A stretch of 64,000 bases of DNA from Bartonella bacilliformis KC583 (lineage in GTDB: Bacteria; Pseudomonadota; Alphaproteobacteria; Rhizobiales; Rhizobiaceae): positions 503,001 through 567,000 of the forward strand of contig NC_008783.1 of assembly GCF_000015445.1 (NCBI RefSeq). Direction: 5' to 3'. The translations under genes and the position numbers were made by a program. Below, one piece after another: positions 16,417 through 26,762 of this stretch. Numbering within the stretch: the first letter of the stretch is position 1; each line of letters starts with the position of its first letter. The notes under the pieces were generated by a model. The model was not told the DNA's origin. It did not search any database and was given only the letters and a program-made list of their open reading frames with translations.

Positions 16417-18819
16417 GTGAAAAATGAATATAGATTGGTTTTTTGGTCGCTGGTAGTTAGTAGCTTTCTTACACAAAATGCAAATGCAGAGGAAAAAAAG
16501 CAAGGGGGGAGAGTTTTTTTTAATGGGTATGAAGTCCCTATTCGAAAAGGCAATAATCTTGAAAAAGTTTTACCTAAGCATTTGGGAGCTTCTTTGATGC
16601 AGGGGACCGTAATTGGAAACGGTCAGATTGAGGTTGTTAAAGATGGCGGAACTTCAATGAGTGCTACTGTAAAGGAGGGGGGAATACAAGTAGTTACCTC
16701 AAGAGGGTATGCGCATAATACTAAGATTGAAAGTGGTAAGCAGTTTGTTTTTGAAAGAGAAGGTTTCGGTTCTTCAGAGAGGCGGCCACAAGTGGTCAGG
16801 CCAAAGGGAGAAAATTCAAGGAGTGGAAGGCCTCCTCGAGATATAAGTGCTGTTGTTATAGGGGAGAGGAAAGCTAGTGCTTATGATGCTACAGTTTCCG
16901 GTGAAAATGGAAAATGGGGAGAGCAGAATGTATATGGTGGTGGGGAGGCTTGGAATACGCAGGTAAAAAAGGGAGGTATGCAAAGTGTTTTTAATAGTGG
17001 TTTTGCATCAGGTACTCAGGTTTTTGATGGTGGAGAGCAGCGTGTCTTAGCAAAAGGTAAGGTTGGAAGTGTTACGTTACACAATGGTGCTAAGCAAGTA
17101 GTGTATACTGGTGGAGAGTTGAGTGATTTATTAACAATCGGTAATGGAGCGCGATCGTGGGTAGAGATTGGTGCAAAGTTAGGAGGGAAAATAGATGTTA
17201 AAAGCGGAGGGCATCTTTATGTTTATGGTAGTGATAATAAAGCTCGTATTATAGGGGAAAGATTTAAGTTAGATCAGGAAGGGGCTATGGAATTATTTTC
17301 TGTTAATGTACAGAGGGGAACAGGCGCTTCATCGATTCACATAACAGATTTAAGTGGTCATGGAAAAATTCATTTACCTACTAGTGATTATAGTGGGCGT
17401 TATCCTCAGTTGAACGTTGATAATTTATCAGGAGATTTACATTTTATTATAAATCTTGGCGGAGGGTATTACGGTAATTCTTTTATCCGCATTAAAGAGA
17501 ATAGTAGTGGTAATCACAAAGTAAGCATTGTCGATACAGGTGTTGAATATGCAAACTCTTCCACATTAACGAGTAAGTTGAATTTAATTTCTGATGCTGT
17601 TGGAGGAGCTCAGTTTGCTTTGGCGAATCTCTCTGGCAATGGAATTGAAAATGTCGATTTGGGAGCTTATAAGTATAAGCTAGGATACGATGAAAAGAGT
17701 CAAGAGACTGATGATGAGAAAGATAAAAGAACTTGGTATTTGGCTTTAGATACTGAAAATAGTAAAAATTTCACTTCTTTGCGTAAAAGTCGGAAACGTC
17801 GGGTTATTGATCTAGATTATGAAGATGATGGTTCAGGGTATGGTGGATATACGGCTAATGAGATCTCCCTTCCTTCATCTTTAGAGAGTATGCAGACTGC
17901 TAATTTTTCAACCACTCCATCAACTGATGCCATATTGTCTATGGCTGTCGCTTCTGAGCTTATCTTCTATAATGAATTAGATGCTCTGCGTACTGGAAGG
18001 GGCATTATAGACAGAACTAAGAAAAATACTGCTCTATGGACCGCTCTTTTTAAAGACAAAGAACGCCTCTCTACAGGTCATACACATTTTGATCTTGGTC
18101 AAACAGGTATTGTGTTGGGTGCTGATTTGTTGAAAGAACTGATAAGTGGAAATCTGTTTATTGGTGGTTTTAGTAGCTATGATCAAGCACGTATTACGCA
18201 TAAAGCTGGTGGTGTGAGTGGTGTAAACACTTACAGTTTAGGGATTTATGCAACCTATTTTGATCATAACGGATGGTATTTGGATGGTATTGTAAAATAT
18301 AATAGTTACCAAAGTGACCTTAAGGCTGTTTCTACAAATGGTTTAGCGATACAAGGGAATTATCGACAATCAGCTTTAGGAACATCTTTTGAAACCGGTT
18401 ATCGTTTTGAGACAGGGTACAATAGTTGGGTGCAACCTTATAGCCAATTTTCATGGGTACGTGTTGCAGGTAAAGAAATTGAACTTTCGAATGGTATGAG
18501 GGGTGATATAGATGCCTCCACATCGTTCCGAACAGAAGTAGGGGTTTTATTAGGGCGTGACTTTAATGTGGGTGATAGCGCTTTTGTAAGTTATCTTACA
18601 GCTTCTTGGCGGCGTGAGTATATTGATGATAATCATACAACGATCAACAAAAAATATAAATTTATAACTGATTTATCAGGGAATACCGGAAAATTTGGAC
18701 TTGGTTTAAAAGGTTCAGTAAGTGATAATTTAACGCTTTATGCGGAAGTAAATTATCTTAAAGGGAGTAAGAGGAAAGGCTCAGTTAATAGTTTAATTGG
18801 TTTGCGTTATAGTTTTTAG
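16417..18819 (+). CDS. Autotransporter adhesin-like protein 2 (type Va, AIDA-like repeats)
   Basis: An 800-residue paralogue of the preceding gene. Start chosen at GTG 16417: it has a GGGAG Shine-Dalgarno at 16404-16408 and gives a signal peptide of the same length as the paralogue (FWSLVVSSFLTQNANA). The passenger has AIDA-like repeats (about 68-235, with GGIQVV, GGMQSV, GGEQRV, GAKQVV) and a beta-helix region. A strongly basic patch RKSRKRR (about 455-461) follows, then an acidic, Gly-rich linker instead of the Pro-rich linker of the paralogue. The barrel covers about 499-800 and ends in LRYSF. The passenger has diverged far more than the barrel. Role inferred as a surface-exposed or released host-interaction protein; no enzymatic motif was seen. 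Confidence 0.92.
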   Translation: MKNEYRLVFWSLVVSSFLTQNANAEEKKQGGRVFFNGYEVPIRKGNNLEKVLPKHLGASLMQGTVIGNGQIEVVKDGGTSMSATVKEGGIQVVTSRGYAHNTKIESGKQFVFEREGFGSSERRPQVVRPKGENSRSGRPPRDISAVVIGERKASAYDATVSGENGKWGEQNVYGGGEAWNTQVKKGGMQSVFNSGFASGTQVFDGGEQRVLAKGKVGSVTLHNGAKQVVYTGGELSDLLTIGNGARSWVEIGAKLGGKIDVKSGGHLYVYGSDNKARIIGERFKLDQEGAMELFSVNVQRGTGASSIHITDLSGHGKIHLPTSDYSGRYPQLNVDNLSGDLHFIINLGGGYYGNSFIRIKENSSGNHKVSIVDTGVEYANSSTLTSKLNLISDAVGGAQFALANLSGNGIENVDLGAYKYKLGYDEKSQETDDEKDKRTWYLALDTENSKNFTSLRKSRKRRVIDLDYEDDGSGYGGYTANEISLPSSLESMQTANFSTTPSTDAILSMAVASELIFYNELDALRTGRGIIDRTKKNTALWTALFKDKERLSTGHTHFDLGQTGIVLGADLLKELISGNLFIGGFSSYDQARITHKAGGVSGVNTYSLGIYATYFDHNGWYLDGIVKYNSYQSDLKAVSTNGLAIQGNYRQSALGTSFETGYRFETGYNSWVQPYSQFSWVRVAGKEIELSNGMRGDIDASTSFRTEVGVLLGRDFNVGDSAFVSYLTASWRREYIDDNHTTINKKYKFITDLSGNTGKFGLGLKGSVSDNLTLYAEVNYLKGSKRKGSVNSLIGLRYSF

Positions 18820-19542
18820 AGGTATTATTTGAAATATTAACTGCATAAGTCTTTTTGATCATTGTAAAGATATAATTTTTATTAAAGATTTATTGATCAG
18901 CAGGTTGGTGAAAGGGAAGTAAATTGTAGTTTATATCATAATATAAGATCATAGATTCTTTTGTGTATTACGGTTTTGTCTTTTTAGCGATGAGGGGTTT
19001 ATTTTTTTCGATGTGGTTAGTGTAATTTTATTCTATGAGAGCCTCGTTGTGCTTTGTTTTTTAAATTGATCATCTAACACATCAAAAAGTAAGGTTGTTG
19101 TTTTAATATAATTGAGATGTAAATGATCTTAATTAAAATTTTGATCATGGTGGATAATGAATAATTGTAAAGGTTATATGGGCTATATATTTGATGAGCT
19201 AAAGCTTTCCAATATCAACAAGTTATATTCATTATCGATAAGTAAGAGATCTGGCTCAGTAACGAATAGTTTTCAATACAACGCAGTATGCGTCAATAAA
19301 ATTCCTTGATATTCTAGTATCATTAGCGTGAATATAATTCTTGTGATTTTGTATCAGCCAGATATCATTTAGTATTTAAAATAAGAGATTAATAATCACG
19401 ACTACCTTTAATTTATTGAAGTACATTCTATTAAAATTATTGTTTAGAAAATTAATGCAGATTAAGTGGCGATCACTTGGCAAAATCTTCTTTGCTCGCT
19501 ATAGAATAGAGAGAGTTACACAAGTGAAATAAAGGTAGTTAA
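18820..19542. other. Long AT-rich spacer before ndk
   Basis: 723 bases with no open frame of note on either strand and many stops. Only the ndk promoter (19477-19505) and Shine-Dalgarno (AAGG at 19532-19535) could be assigned. TGATCA-containing inverted segments near 18856-18900 resemble the terminator region of the first autotransporter but lack a T-run. Confidence 0.6.
19477..19505 (+). promoter_or_regulatory. Candidate sigma-70 promoter of ndk
   Basis: TTGGCA (19477-19482) and TATAGA (19500-19505) are separated by 17 bases, placing a start about 30 bases before the ndk ATG. The same bases also read CTTGGC-N17-CTATAG, close to the alphaproteobacterial RpoH-type pattern. Confidence 0.5.
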
Positions 19543-19965
19543 ATGGCTATAGAACGTACATTTTCGATGATTAAACCAGATGCAACACGTCGTAATTTAA
19601 CCGGAGCAATTACAAAAATGCTTGAAGATACAGGTTTACGTGTTATCGCCTCTAAACGTGTGTGGATGAGTCGGCGTGAAGCTGAAGGATTTTATGCTGT
19701 TCACAGAGAGCGTCCATTCTTTGAGGAGCTTGTAGAATTTATGTCTTCTGGTCCAACTGTTGTGCAGGTTTTAGAAGGTGAAAATGCAATCATGAAAAAC
19801 CGTGAAGTTATGGGAGCTACGAATCCTGCAGATGCAGAGATGGGGACGATTCGTAAGGTACACGCTCTGTCGATTGGAGAAAATTCTGTTCACGGTTCAG
19901 ATAGTCCTGAAACTGCAAAGACAGAAATAGCTTATTGGTTTTCTGATACTGAAATTGTTGGTTAA
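19543..19965 (+). CDS. ndk: Nucleoside diphosphate kinase
   Basis: A 140-residue cytoplasmic enzyme that equalises NTP pools by phosphate transfer through a phosphohistidine. The active-site His117 is in [10 protein letters not shown], and the N-terminal [11 protein letters not shown] and [14 protein letters not shown] motifs are intact. Length is standard. It has its own promoter and a strong terminator, so it is probably monocistronic. It follows the autotransporter pair and appears to be the point where conserved chromosomal backbone resumes. Confidence 0.97.
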
Positions 19966-20435
19966 TGATTAAATTTAAGTTATCTGTAAGATACAGAAAC
20001 TCCCAATAATATCTTGGGAGTTTTTTACAAGGTTACTAATTTTTCTAAACTAAAAATGTGTGTGAAGATCACAATCTTTTCTGCTTGAGTGATTCCTGTT
20101 CTAATGTCATCAGATTATGTGATGGTCCTTTTTCTCTAATTCTTAATAAAGATAAAGCAATGGGCACAACTCATTTAAAGCTGTTATTCATTATTTAACA
20201 GCTCCTCTTGTAAATTTATGCTAATAATATCTAAGTGAAAGTGTATTCAGTGTAGATATGTTCAGCATGATGCTAGCTTAGTTTAGTTGGCTAAAAGACA
20301 ATATAATGATAATGACGCATCATGAATTTTTAAATTTCGTCATTGATATTCAAAGTAATACAGATCCTGTGTAGAAGGTGTCAGATTCTTTTTAGTCGCT
20401 GGTTGTATAAAAAGCACAATTTCGATATTTGTATT
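19966..20435. other. Spacer between convergent ndk and pgsA
   Basis: 470 bases holding the ndk terminator and no recognisable gene. In other Rhizobiales, as I recall, moaD-moaE (molybdopterin synthase) lie downstream of pgsA; translation of the minus strand here shows no MoaD or MoaE-like sequence. Confidence 0.55.
19998..20026 (+). terminator. Intrinsic terminator of ndk
   Basis: AACTCCCAA (19998-20006) and TTGGGAGTT (20014-20022) form a perfect 9-bp stem with a 7-base loop, running into a T tract. Confidence 0.88.
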
Positions 20436-21020
20436 TTACGTGATGACATGTTTTAAGCCTGCACGGAAGTAATCCCATCCTGTCCATAATGTAAGAAGAG
20501 CTGAAATCCACAACATGGCTATGCCAAATTCTATTGTATAAGGGATAATTTTATTACCAGCTGGGCCTGCTAAAAGAAGGATGATGGCTATCATTTGGAC
20601 AAAGGTTTTCCATTTCGCAAGACGAGAAACAGGAACACTAACTTTCAGTTCAGCTAAATATTCACGTAATCCTGATACGAGAATTTCTCGGCATAGAATG
20701 ATAATTGCTGCCCAAAGAGTCCATCCCGCGATAGTACTATCCGCAGCAAGCAATAATAAGCAGGCAGATACAAGAAGCTTATCCGCAATTGGATCCAACA
20801 TGCGACCAATATTAGATGTTTGCTCCCAAATACGAGCAAGATAGCCATCAAGAAAGTCAGTAATGGACGCAATAATAAAAATGGAAACAGCAGTCCAACG
20901 TGCGATATCGCTTGATTGTAGCTGCCCTTCTAAAAAAAAGCACGCCACAACGAGTGGAACTGCGACAATACGTGCATAAGTCAAAATATTTGGGAAAGAA
21001 AAGGTATGATCCTTCTTCAT
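20436..21020 (-). CDS. pgsA: CDP-diacylglycerol-glycerol-3-phosphate 3-phosphatidyltransferase
   Basis: A membrane enzyme of about 194 residues that makes phosphatidylglycerol phosphate from CDP-diacylglycerol, the committed step to PG and cardiolipin. The CDP-alcohol transferase signature (DG, AR, G and two D) reads DGYLARIWEQ followed by GRMLDPIAD. Several membrane helices are visible. The start is ambiguous: ATG 21035 has AAGG touching it with no spacing, whereas ATG 21020 gives the N-terminal length usual in the family (MKKDHTFSFPNILTYARI). It lies downstream of uvrC with 83 bases between (68 from ATG 21035), the usual alpha- and gammaproteobacterial pairing. Confidence 0.93.
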   Translation of the reverse strand: MKKDHTFSFPNILTYARIVAVPLVVACFFLEGQLQSSDIARWTAVSIFIIASITDFLDGYLARIWEQTSNIGRMLDPIADKLLVSACLLLLAADSTIAGWTLWAAIIILCREILVSGLREYLAELKVSVPVSRLAKWKTFVQMIAIILLLAGPAGNKIIPYTIEFGIAMLWISALLTLWTGWDYFRAGLKHVIT

Positions 21021-21103
21021 AGAGCCGTTTTCCATCCTTTATAAATTTAGTATATGTTATAAATCTAAGTAACAAGGCAAAGATTATGAGACAAGCTTTA
21101 TTT

Positions 21104-23080
21104 TTAATTAAAATGGTTATGAATGTTTTGCGCTATCGTAATAGAAATTCCTGAAACTTTTGTTAAGTCTTCTACAGATGCATTGGCGATGGCTTTGGTG
21201 CTTCCAAAATAGTTCAGCAAAGCACGTTTTCTTGTCGGACCTATATTGTTGATTTCATCAAGTGGATTTTTAAATGTTTCCTTTTTTCTTTTTGTTCTAT
21301 GAGTCCCAATTGCAAAACGGTGTGCTTCATCACGTAGACGTTGCAAAAAATAAAGAATCGGATCACGTGGGGAAAGTGTAAAGGAAGGTTTTCCTTGTAT
21401 AAAGAATCGTTCGCGGCCTGCTTCACGATCAGTGCCTTTCGCTATGCCTACTACTGTGACAAGATCATCCACTCCCAATTTAGATAATATTGTACGGACA
21501 ATATTTGTTTGTCCTTCACCACCATCAATTAAGATGAGGTCAGGCCACATAGGAAAAGAATTTTCATCCTCTATATCTTTATTTTGGGTGGGCAAACCAT
21601 ATGTTTTGATGAGGCGCGAAAATCTTCGTTCAATGACCTCCTTCATCATGCCTAAATCATCTCCAGGTGTGATATCAGTCGAGCGAATATTGAATTTGCG
21701 ATATTGATTTTTGATAAATCCTGTTTGGTTAGCAACAATCATGATACCGACTGCATTTGTACCCATGATATGTGAATTATCATAAACTTCTAAACGGTTT
21801 GGAGTGCGAGGCAGTTGGAATATTTCAGCAAGATTCTGAAAGAGTTTTGTATATGTTGACGTTTCAGAAAGTTTTCGCCCGAGTGCTTCATGAGCATTCG
21901 TATAAGCATGGTTAATCAGGGTTTTTCGTTCACCGTTTCGTGGTAAAGATAAGGATATTTTGCAGTGTGCTTTTAAACTTAATGCCTCTGTAAGAAGCAC
22001 TGCTTCTTCAATCTCTTCAGATAAAAGGATGAGTTTTGGAATTGGCTTATTATCATAAAATTGGGCGATAAAACTTGCTAAAATCTCAGCACTAGAAAAA
22101 GATGGATCTGCTTTTGGAAAATAAGCTTGATTTCCCCAATTTTGTCCCATACGAAAAAAGAATACTTGAATACAGGTTATGCCGCCCTGTTGTGCAATAG
22201 CAAATACATCCGCTTCTTCTATCGTGCGAGGGTTAATGCCTTGGTGGCTTTGTACGTGAGAAAGGGCCGATAAACGGTCACGATAGTTTGCAGCTCGTTC
22301 AAAATCAAGATTTTCTGCGGCTTTATGCATGGCTTGCACCATGTCTTGTTTAATTGATTGGCTTTTTCCAGAAAGGAAAGCTCTTGCTTCTTTTACGAGC
22401 TTTATATAGTCACTATTGTTAATTTCATTCGTACAAGGGGCTGAGCATCGCTTTATTTGGTAAAGTAAGCAAGGTCGTGTACGATTTTCAAGAACTGAAT
22501 CCGTACAGGTTCGTAATAAAAAGGCACGTTGTAGAACATTAATTGTTTGTGTAACCGCACTAGCAGAGGCAAACGGTCCAAAATAATGAGCTTTTCGCGT
22601 TCGAGCACCACGATGCTTGTAAAGTGCAGGGATCCGATGATCATCGGTAATAATGATATAAGGAAAGCTTTTATCATCGCGCAATAATATATTAAAACGT
22701 GGTTGTAATCTTTTGATGAGATTAGCTTCTAATAATAAAGCTTCTATTTCTGTATGGGTAACAACAAACTCCATATGAGATGTTGCACGAATCATACGGA
22801 TAATACGGTTATTATGGCCGTGTTCATGGGTATAGTTTGAAACTCGTTTTTTTAGATTACGTGCTTTGCCAACATAAAGAACATCGCCATATTCATTAAA
22901 CATCCGATAAACCCCTGGTTTATGGGGAAGATGTTTGACAAATTCTTGTATGAGCGCAGATCCTTTGGGTCCATTATTACTCTCATTGTTTCGATTGGCA
23001 CTATCCCATATAATATCAGATAGAAAAGGTAGATTTTTTTCTTCATTTGGACAAGAAGGTGTATTGCTTTTTCGGGTCAT
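21104..23080 (-). CDS. uvrC: Excinuclease ABC subunit C
   Basis: A 658-residue nucleotide-excision-repair nuclease that makes both incisions flanking a lesion with UvrA and UvrB. The N-terminal GIY-YIG domain (about residues 50-130: [20 protein letters not shown]) gives the 3' cut. A Cys-rich [13 protein letters not shown] segment and a UvrB-interacting helix (around [21 protein letters not shown]) follow, then the RNase H-like domain ([19 protein letters not shown]) and C-terminal helix-hairpin-helix motifs. Intact and of normal length, with an N-terminal extension of about 40 residues as in rhizobial homologues. Confidence 0.96.
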   Translation of the reverse strand: MTRKSNTPSCPNEEKNLPFLSDIIWDSANRNNESNNGPKGSALIQEFVKHLPHKPGVYRMFNEYGDVLYVGKARNLKKRVSNYTHEHGHNNRIIRMIRATSHMEFVVTHTEIEALLLEANLIKRLQPRFNILLRDDKSFPYIIITDDHRIPALYKHRGARTRKAHYFGPFASASAVTQTINVLQRAFLLRTCTDSVLENRTRPCLLYQIKRCSAPCTNEINNSDYIKLVKEARAFLSGKSQSIKQDMVQAMHKAAENLDFERAANYRDRLSALSHVQSHQGINPRTIEEADVFAIAQQGGITCIQVFFFRMGQNWGNQAYFPKADPSFSSAEILASFIAQFYDNKPIPKLILLSEEIEEAVLLTEALSLKAHCKISLSLPRNGERKTLINHAYTNAHEALGRKLSETSTYTKLFQNLAEIFQLPRTPNRLEVYDNSHIMGTNAVGIMIVANQTGFIKNQYRKFNIRSTDITPGDDLGMMKEVIERRFSRLIKTYGLPTQNKDIEDENSFPMWPDLILIDGGEGQTNIVRTILSKLGVDDLVTVVGIAKGTDREAGRERFFIQGKPSFTLSPRDPILYFLQRLRDEAHRFAIGTHRTKRKKETFKNPLDEINNIGPTRKRALLNYFGSTKAIANASVEDLTKVSGISITIAQNIHNHFN

Positions 23081-23473
23081 CTAGCTTTTCCAGCAATATT
23101 TTTATTTCTCACATGAGATGTTTTTTCCATTAAACGCTATCATGTGTATATTTATAGTTTTTTGTTCCATAAATAATGCATATAGCATGATATTTTAGTC
23201 GCATTATTTTAATCAAATACTACAAAGATAATTTGACAAAGCAATTTTATGCAACTGTCAACCTACGACCAATTTGATTGAAATGGTAATTTTTATTAAT
23301 CACAGATTTTTAGATGGTTTTGTTTAAAAATTAAGTTTGTGATTTTGGTTGTGATTTTATGCATTGCTGGTTGATGATTATCTGAGAATTTTTAAAACAG
23401 TATAAAGTGATGTACTGAAATGTATTTTTTATAATATTTATATTTTTGATATTTATTAAAATTTGAAAGACTT
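23081..23473. other. Spacer between rlmJ and uvrC
   Basis: 393 bases, very AT-rich, no gene or convincing terminator seen. It should contain the uvrC promoter on the minus strand. Confidence 0.6.
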
Positions 23474-24340
23474 TTATGCAACTAAGCCTTCATCATTTAT
23501 CCATTGATAAGTAATGTGCGCACTTTTATCTTGTCTGAGACAAGTGATAAGAAAAGGGCTAATTTTTCTCATTTCTTCTTCAAGAAGATAAGGAGGATTA
23601 ATAAGAATCAAACCGCTTCCATTCATCGTGGGCAAGATTGAATTTTCTCGGATACGCATTTCGAGTTGTAGAATTTTGGGAATATCTGTTTTATGAAGTG
23701 CATGAAGAAAATTTTCAATGTCTTTATCGTACTTAACAGGATACCATAAGGCGTAAATGCCACCTGGAAAACGCCGATATGCTTTCACTAATCCTTCAAT
23801 AAGACGGGAAAATTCACCAGGATTTTCAAAAGGGGGATCAACAAGGATGAAGCCGCGTTTTTCTTTTGGAGGTAGGTGAGCATTTAAAGATAGCCAACCA
23901 TTCAGATGCAGCACTTTTGTTTGGTAATCACCGGAAAAATTATTGGCTAAAGTTTGGTAATCTTCATCATGCAATTCAATGGCAGTGAGTCGATCTTGTT
24001 TACGTAACAATTTGCGAATGAGAATAGGTGATCCAGGATAGAATGTGATTTCTCTATTATTTTCTTGATTAAATGCATAAATCACATCAAGCCATGGATC
24101 AAGGAGTGTTTGTAAATCTTCGGGAATAGGGTTGGATAAAATTCGTCCAATACCCTCACGCCATTCTCCTGTTTTTTGCGCTTCTAGGGAAGAGAGATCA
24201 TACAATCCGATCCCAGCATGCGTGTCTATAACACGAAAAGCTTTCTCTTTTCGCTTGAGATATTCTACGATGCGTGTGACAATGACATGTTTAAAAACAT
24301 CAGCAAAATTGCCAGCATGATAGATATGCCGATAATTCAT
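23474..24340 (-). CDS. rlmJ: 23S rRNA (adenine2030-N6)-methyltransferase
   Basis: A 288-residue RlmJ/YhiR-type methyltransferase acting on naked 23S rRNA. The start MNYRHIYHAGNFADVFKH is the family signature, with SAM-binding residues in RVIDTHAGIGLYDL and the catalytic motif LVDPPFENPGEF (DPPF). Length is close to the usual 280. It stands alone on the minus strand, divergent from the dead tatC and serS. Confidence 0.93.
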   Translation of the reverse strand: MNYRHIYHAGNFADVFKHVIVTRIVEYLKRKEKAFRVIDTHAGIGLYDLSSLEAQKTGEWREGIGRILSNPIPEDLQTLLDPWLDVIYAFNQENNREITFYPGSPILIRKLLRKQDRLTAIELHDEDYQTLANNFSGDYQTKVLHLNGWLSLNAHLPPKEKRGFILVDPPFENPGEFSRLIEGLVKAYRRFPGGIYALWYPVKYDKDIENFLHALHKTDIPKILQLEMRIRENSILPTMNGSGLILINPPYLLEEEMRKISPFLITCLRQDKSAHITYQWINDEGLVA

Positions 24341-24757
24341 AAAATAGACTCTACTGTATACGATTGTTGATCAAGTTTCTAAATGTATGATAATAATTCT
24401 TACATCAGTAAAGCGCTATTAAAAACAATATATCTTACAAAAACGAATGTTTTTTAAGATTGTCGGTTGATATAATTGTGTTATTCTTTACATCAATAAA
24501 GTTTTCATGAACAAAAGATTCAAAAGGTTGCGTGCGGATTTTTGATAACAAAACCATTTTGCAGAAGACCAGTTTGGTTTATCTAGTATCCAAAAGAAAC
24601 TTATTCATGAAGATTTCTTATCCATTTTTATAGCTTTTATTATATGCTTTTTTCAAAGATTATATTTTAAATTTTTTGATATAGCCTTATCAATGGGCGA
24701 TGAAAATATCAGGTGGTGATCCTGAAAATGTTCGTCTTCAATCAAAGCAAGTATAGG
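24341..24757. other. Spacer between rlmJ and the tatC remnant
   Basis: 417 bases without a recognisable gene. tatA and tatB would be expected upstream of tatC in relatives; no TatA/TatB-like sequence could be read in any frame. Confidence 0.55.
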
Positions 24758-25290
24758 AAACTGTTTTTAACAAAAACGAGGCCTGCTGCTTTTGGTGCTG
24801 TTGTTTTATCGTTTCCCTATATAGCTTTATAGCACCAAGGCTTTATAAAAATGAGCGTATGGCTTTTTTACCATTTCTCATGGGTGCACCGATTTTATTT
24901 TTAGTTTGAGGAGCATTTGTTTATGGTCTGTTAGCGTCGATAATGCTTTGGTCTAGTCTTTCTCAACAATTTTTCTGGATCTTCATTAAGGATAGAGTGT
25001 ATAGCCTGTATTTCAGATTATCTGAGTTTTATAGCATCGTTGATCTTGATTTTTGGTTTGATTTTCCAATTACCTCTTATTACTAGTCTCTTAACGAAGG
25101 TTGGATTGTTAACATCTCATATGTTAATATCCATTTGAAAGTGAGCTATTCTGATTTCCTTTATTATTGCGGCTATGGTGACGCCATCAGATTTTTACTA
25201 TGTTTGCCAGTAACGCTACCAACCGCAGTTCTCTATGAGGTATCGATTTTAATAGTTCACTGGATAAAAAAGAGAGAGAAATCCTCTTAA
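24758..25290 (+). pseudogene. tatC: Decayed twin-arginine translocase subunit TatC
   Basis: Pieces of TatC can be read in order but in different frames. They are LFLTKTRPAAFGAVVLSFPY, then RLYKNERMAFLPFLMGAPIL with a TGA at 24907, then LSFIASLILIFGLIFQLPLI and TSLLTKVGLLTSHML with TGAs at 25136 and 25142, then LPTAVLYEVSILIVHWIKKR ending at TAA 25288-25290. At least three frameshifts and three stops break it, and the N-terminal third is missing. TatC is the membrane receptor of the pathway that exports folded proteins. Its position directly before serS is the rhizobial tatABC-serS order. The pathway cannot work from this locus. Confidence 0.9.
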
Positions 25291-25350
25291 TGAAAGTTTA
25301 TATTTTATATGATACGAGGTTTATGGAAACGGTACAAATGAGGAATTTTT

Positions 25351-26628
25351 ATGCTTGACATTAAATGGATACGTGAAAATCCTGAAAAATTAGATGAAGC
25401 ACTAGCAAGTAGAGGCATTGAACCACATGCTGAACGCTTAATAGCACTTGATCTTGAACGTCGGTCGCATGTTGTCGAAGTTCAATGTGCACAAGAGCGC
25501 CGCAATTCAGCTTCTAAAGAAATAAGACAAGCTTTGGCTGCAGGTGATCAAAAAACTGTTGAGCGTATTAAAGCTGAGGTTGAGGAGATTAAAACTTTTC
25601 TTTCTTCTGCCGCAATAAAAGAAAAGCGATTAACCGAGAGTCTTGAAAAAATACTATCAGCTATACCAAATATTCCGTTAGATTCTGTTCCAAAGGGTGA
25701 AAATGAAGAGGCCAATATTGTCATTCGACATTTTGGTACGCCCCCGACATTTAATTTTATACCAAAAGAACATTTTGATCTTGGTCAAAATCTTAAGCAG
25801 ATGAATTTCGAGCGAGCAAGTCGTTTGTCGGGTGCACGTTTTACTGTACTTTCAGGGGCGTTAGCTCGGCTTGAACGTGCATTAGGTCAATTTATGCTTG
25901 ATGTGCATGTTAATGAGCATGGTTATGAAGAAATTTCTCTTCCTCTTCTTGTGCGTGATGAGATTGTTTATGGAGCAGCGCAACTGCCGAAATTTTCTGA
26001 TGATCTTTTTCGGACTACAGATGGGCGGTGGCTCATTTCTACGGCAGAAGTGCCATTAGTCAATTTGGTAAATGGTGAGGTTCTTCATGAATCAGATTTA
26101 CCATTGCGATTTTCCTCTCTCACCCCTTGTTTTCGTTCAGAAGCAGGAGCAGCCGGTCGTGATACACGTGGTATGCTACGTCAACACCAGTTTTGGAAGG
26201 TGGAGATGGTATCGATTACCACTGAGGAACAGTCCTTAATTGAGCTGGAACGTATGACAGAGTGTGCAGAAGATGTATTGAAGCGGCTTGAGTTGCCTTT
26301 TCGTACTGTGGTTCTTTCTACTGGGGATATGGGGTTTGCTTCATGTAAAACTTATGACATTGAGGTTTGGCTCCCGGGTCAAGGGTGTTACCGTGAAATT
26401 TCAAGTTGTTCAGTTTGTGGTGATTTTCAAGGACGACGTATGAATGCTCGATATCGTAAAGACGGAGATAAAACATTGCATTTTGTGCATAGTTTGAATG
26501 GTTCAGGTACCGCTATCGGTCGTTGTCTTATCGCTATTCTTGAAAATTATCAGCAGGCTGATGGATCGATTATTATTCCAGGTGCTTTGCAACCTTATAT
26601 GAAAGGCATAAGTCGTATCACTGCCTAA
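25351..26628 (+). CDS. serS: Seryl-tRNA synthetase
   Basis: A 425-residue class II aminoacyl-tRNA synthetase that charges tRNA-Ser. It has an N-terminal antiparallel coiled-coil arm (about residues 30-100), class II motif 2 ([20 protein letters not shown] followed by FWKVE) and motif 3 ([18 protein letters not shown]). AGGAA at 25341-25345 gives good spacing to the ATG. It follows the tatC remnant and has remained intact, as expected for an essential gene. Confidence 0.97.
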   Translation: MLDIKWIRENPEKLDEALASRGIEPHAERLIALDLERRSHVVEVQCAQERRNSASKEIRQALAAGDQKTVERIKAEVEEIKTFLSSAAIKEKRLTESLEKILSAIPNIPLDSVPKGENEEANIVIRHFGTPPTFNFIPKEHFDLGQNLKQMNFERASRLSGARFTVLSGALARLERALGQFMLDVHVNEHGYEEISLPLLVRDEIVYGAAQLPKFSDDLFRTTDGRWLISTAEVPLVNLVNGEVLHESDLPLRFSSLTPCFRSEAGAAGRDTRGMLRQHQFWKVEMVSITTEEQSLIELERMTECAEDVLKRLELPFRTVVLSTGDMGFASCKTYDIEVWLPGQGCYREISSCSVCGDFQGRRMNARYRKDGDKTLHFVHSLNGSGTAIGRCLIAILENYQQADGSIIIPGALQPYMKGISRITA

Positions 26629-26721
26629 ATAGGGCAAAGTGAAGTTGGTATAGGTAGGTTTATTGCTGATGAATGATAATTGATCTGTACAGTGAGTGAT
26701 AATTCTGTAAGGAGATCACTC

Positions 26722-26754
26722 ATGCATGAAAATAGCCACCGCATTGGAGATTGA
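26722..26754 (+). other. Leader mini-ORF before pcm
   Basis: A ten-codon ORF (MHENSHRIGD, then TGA) has the best Shine-Dalgarno in the area, AAGGAG at 26709-26714 with 7-base spacing. It ends 8 bases before the pcm ATG, in a different frame. It may couple ribosomes onto pcm, or be the displaced start of a once longer gene. Whether it is translated cannot be told from sequence. Confidence 0.4.
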
Positions 26755-26762
26755 ATGGCATT

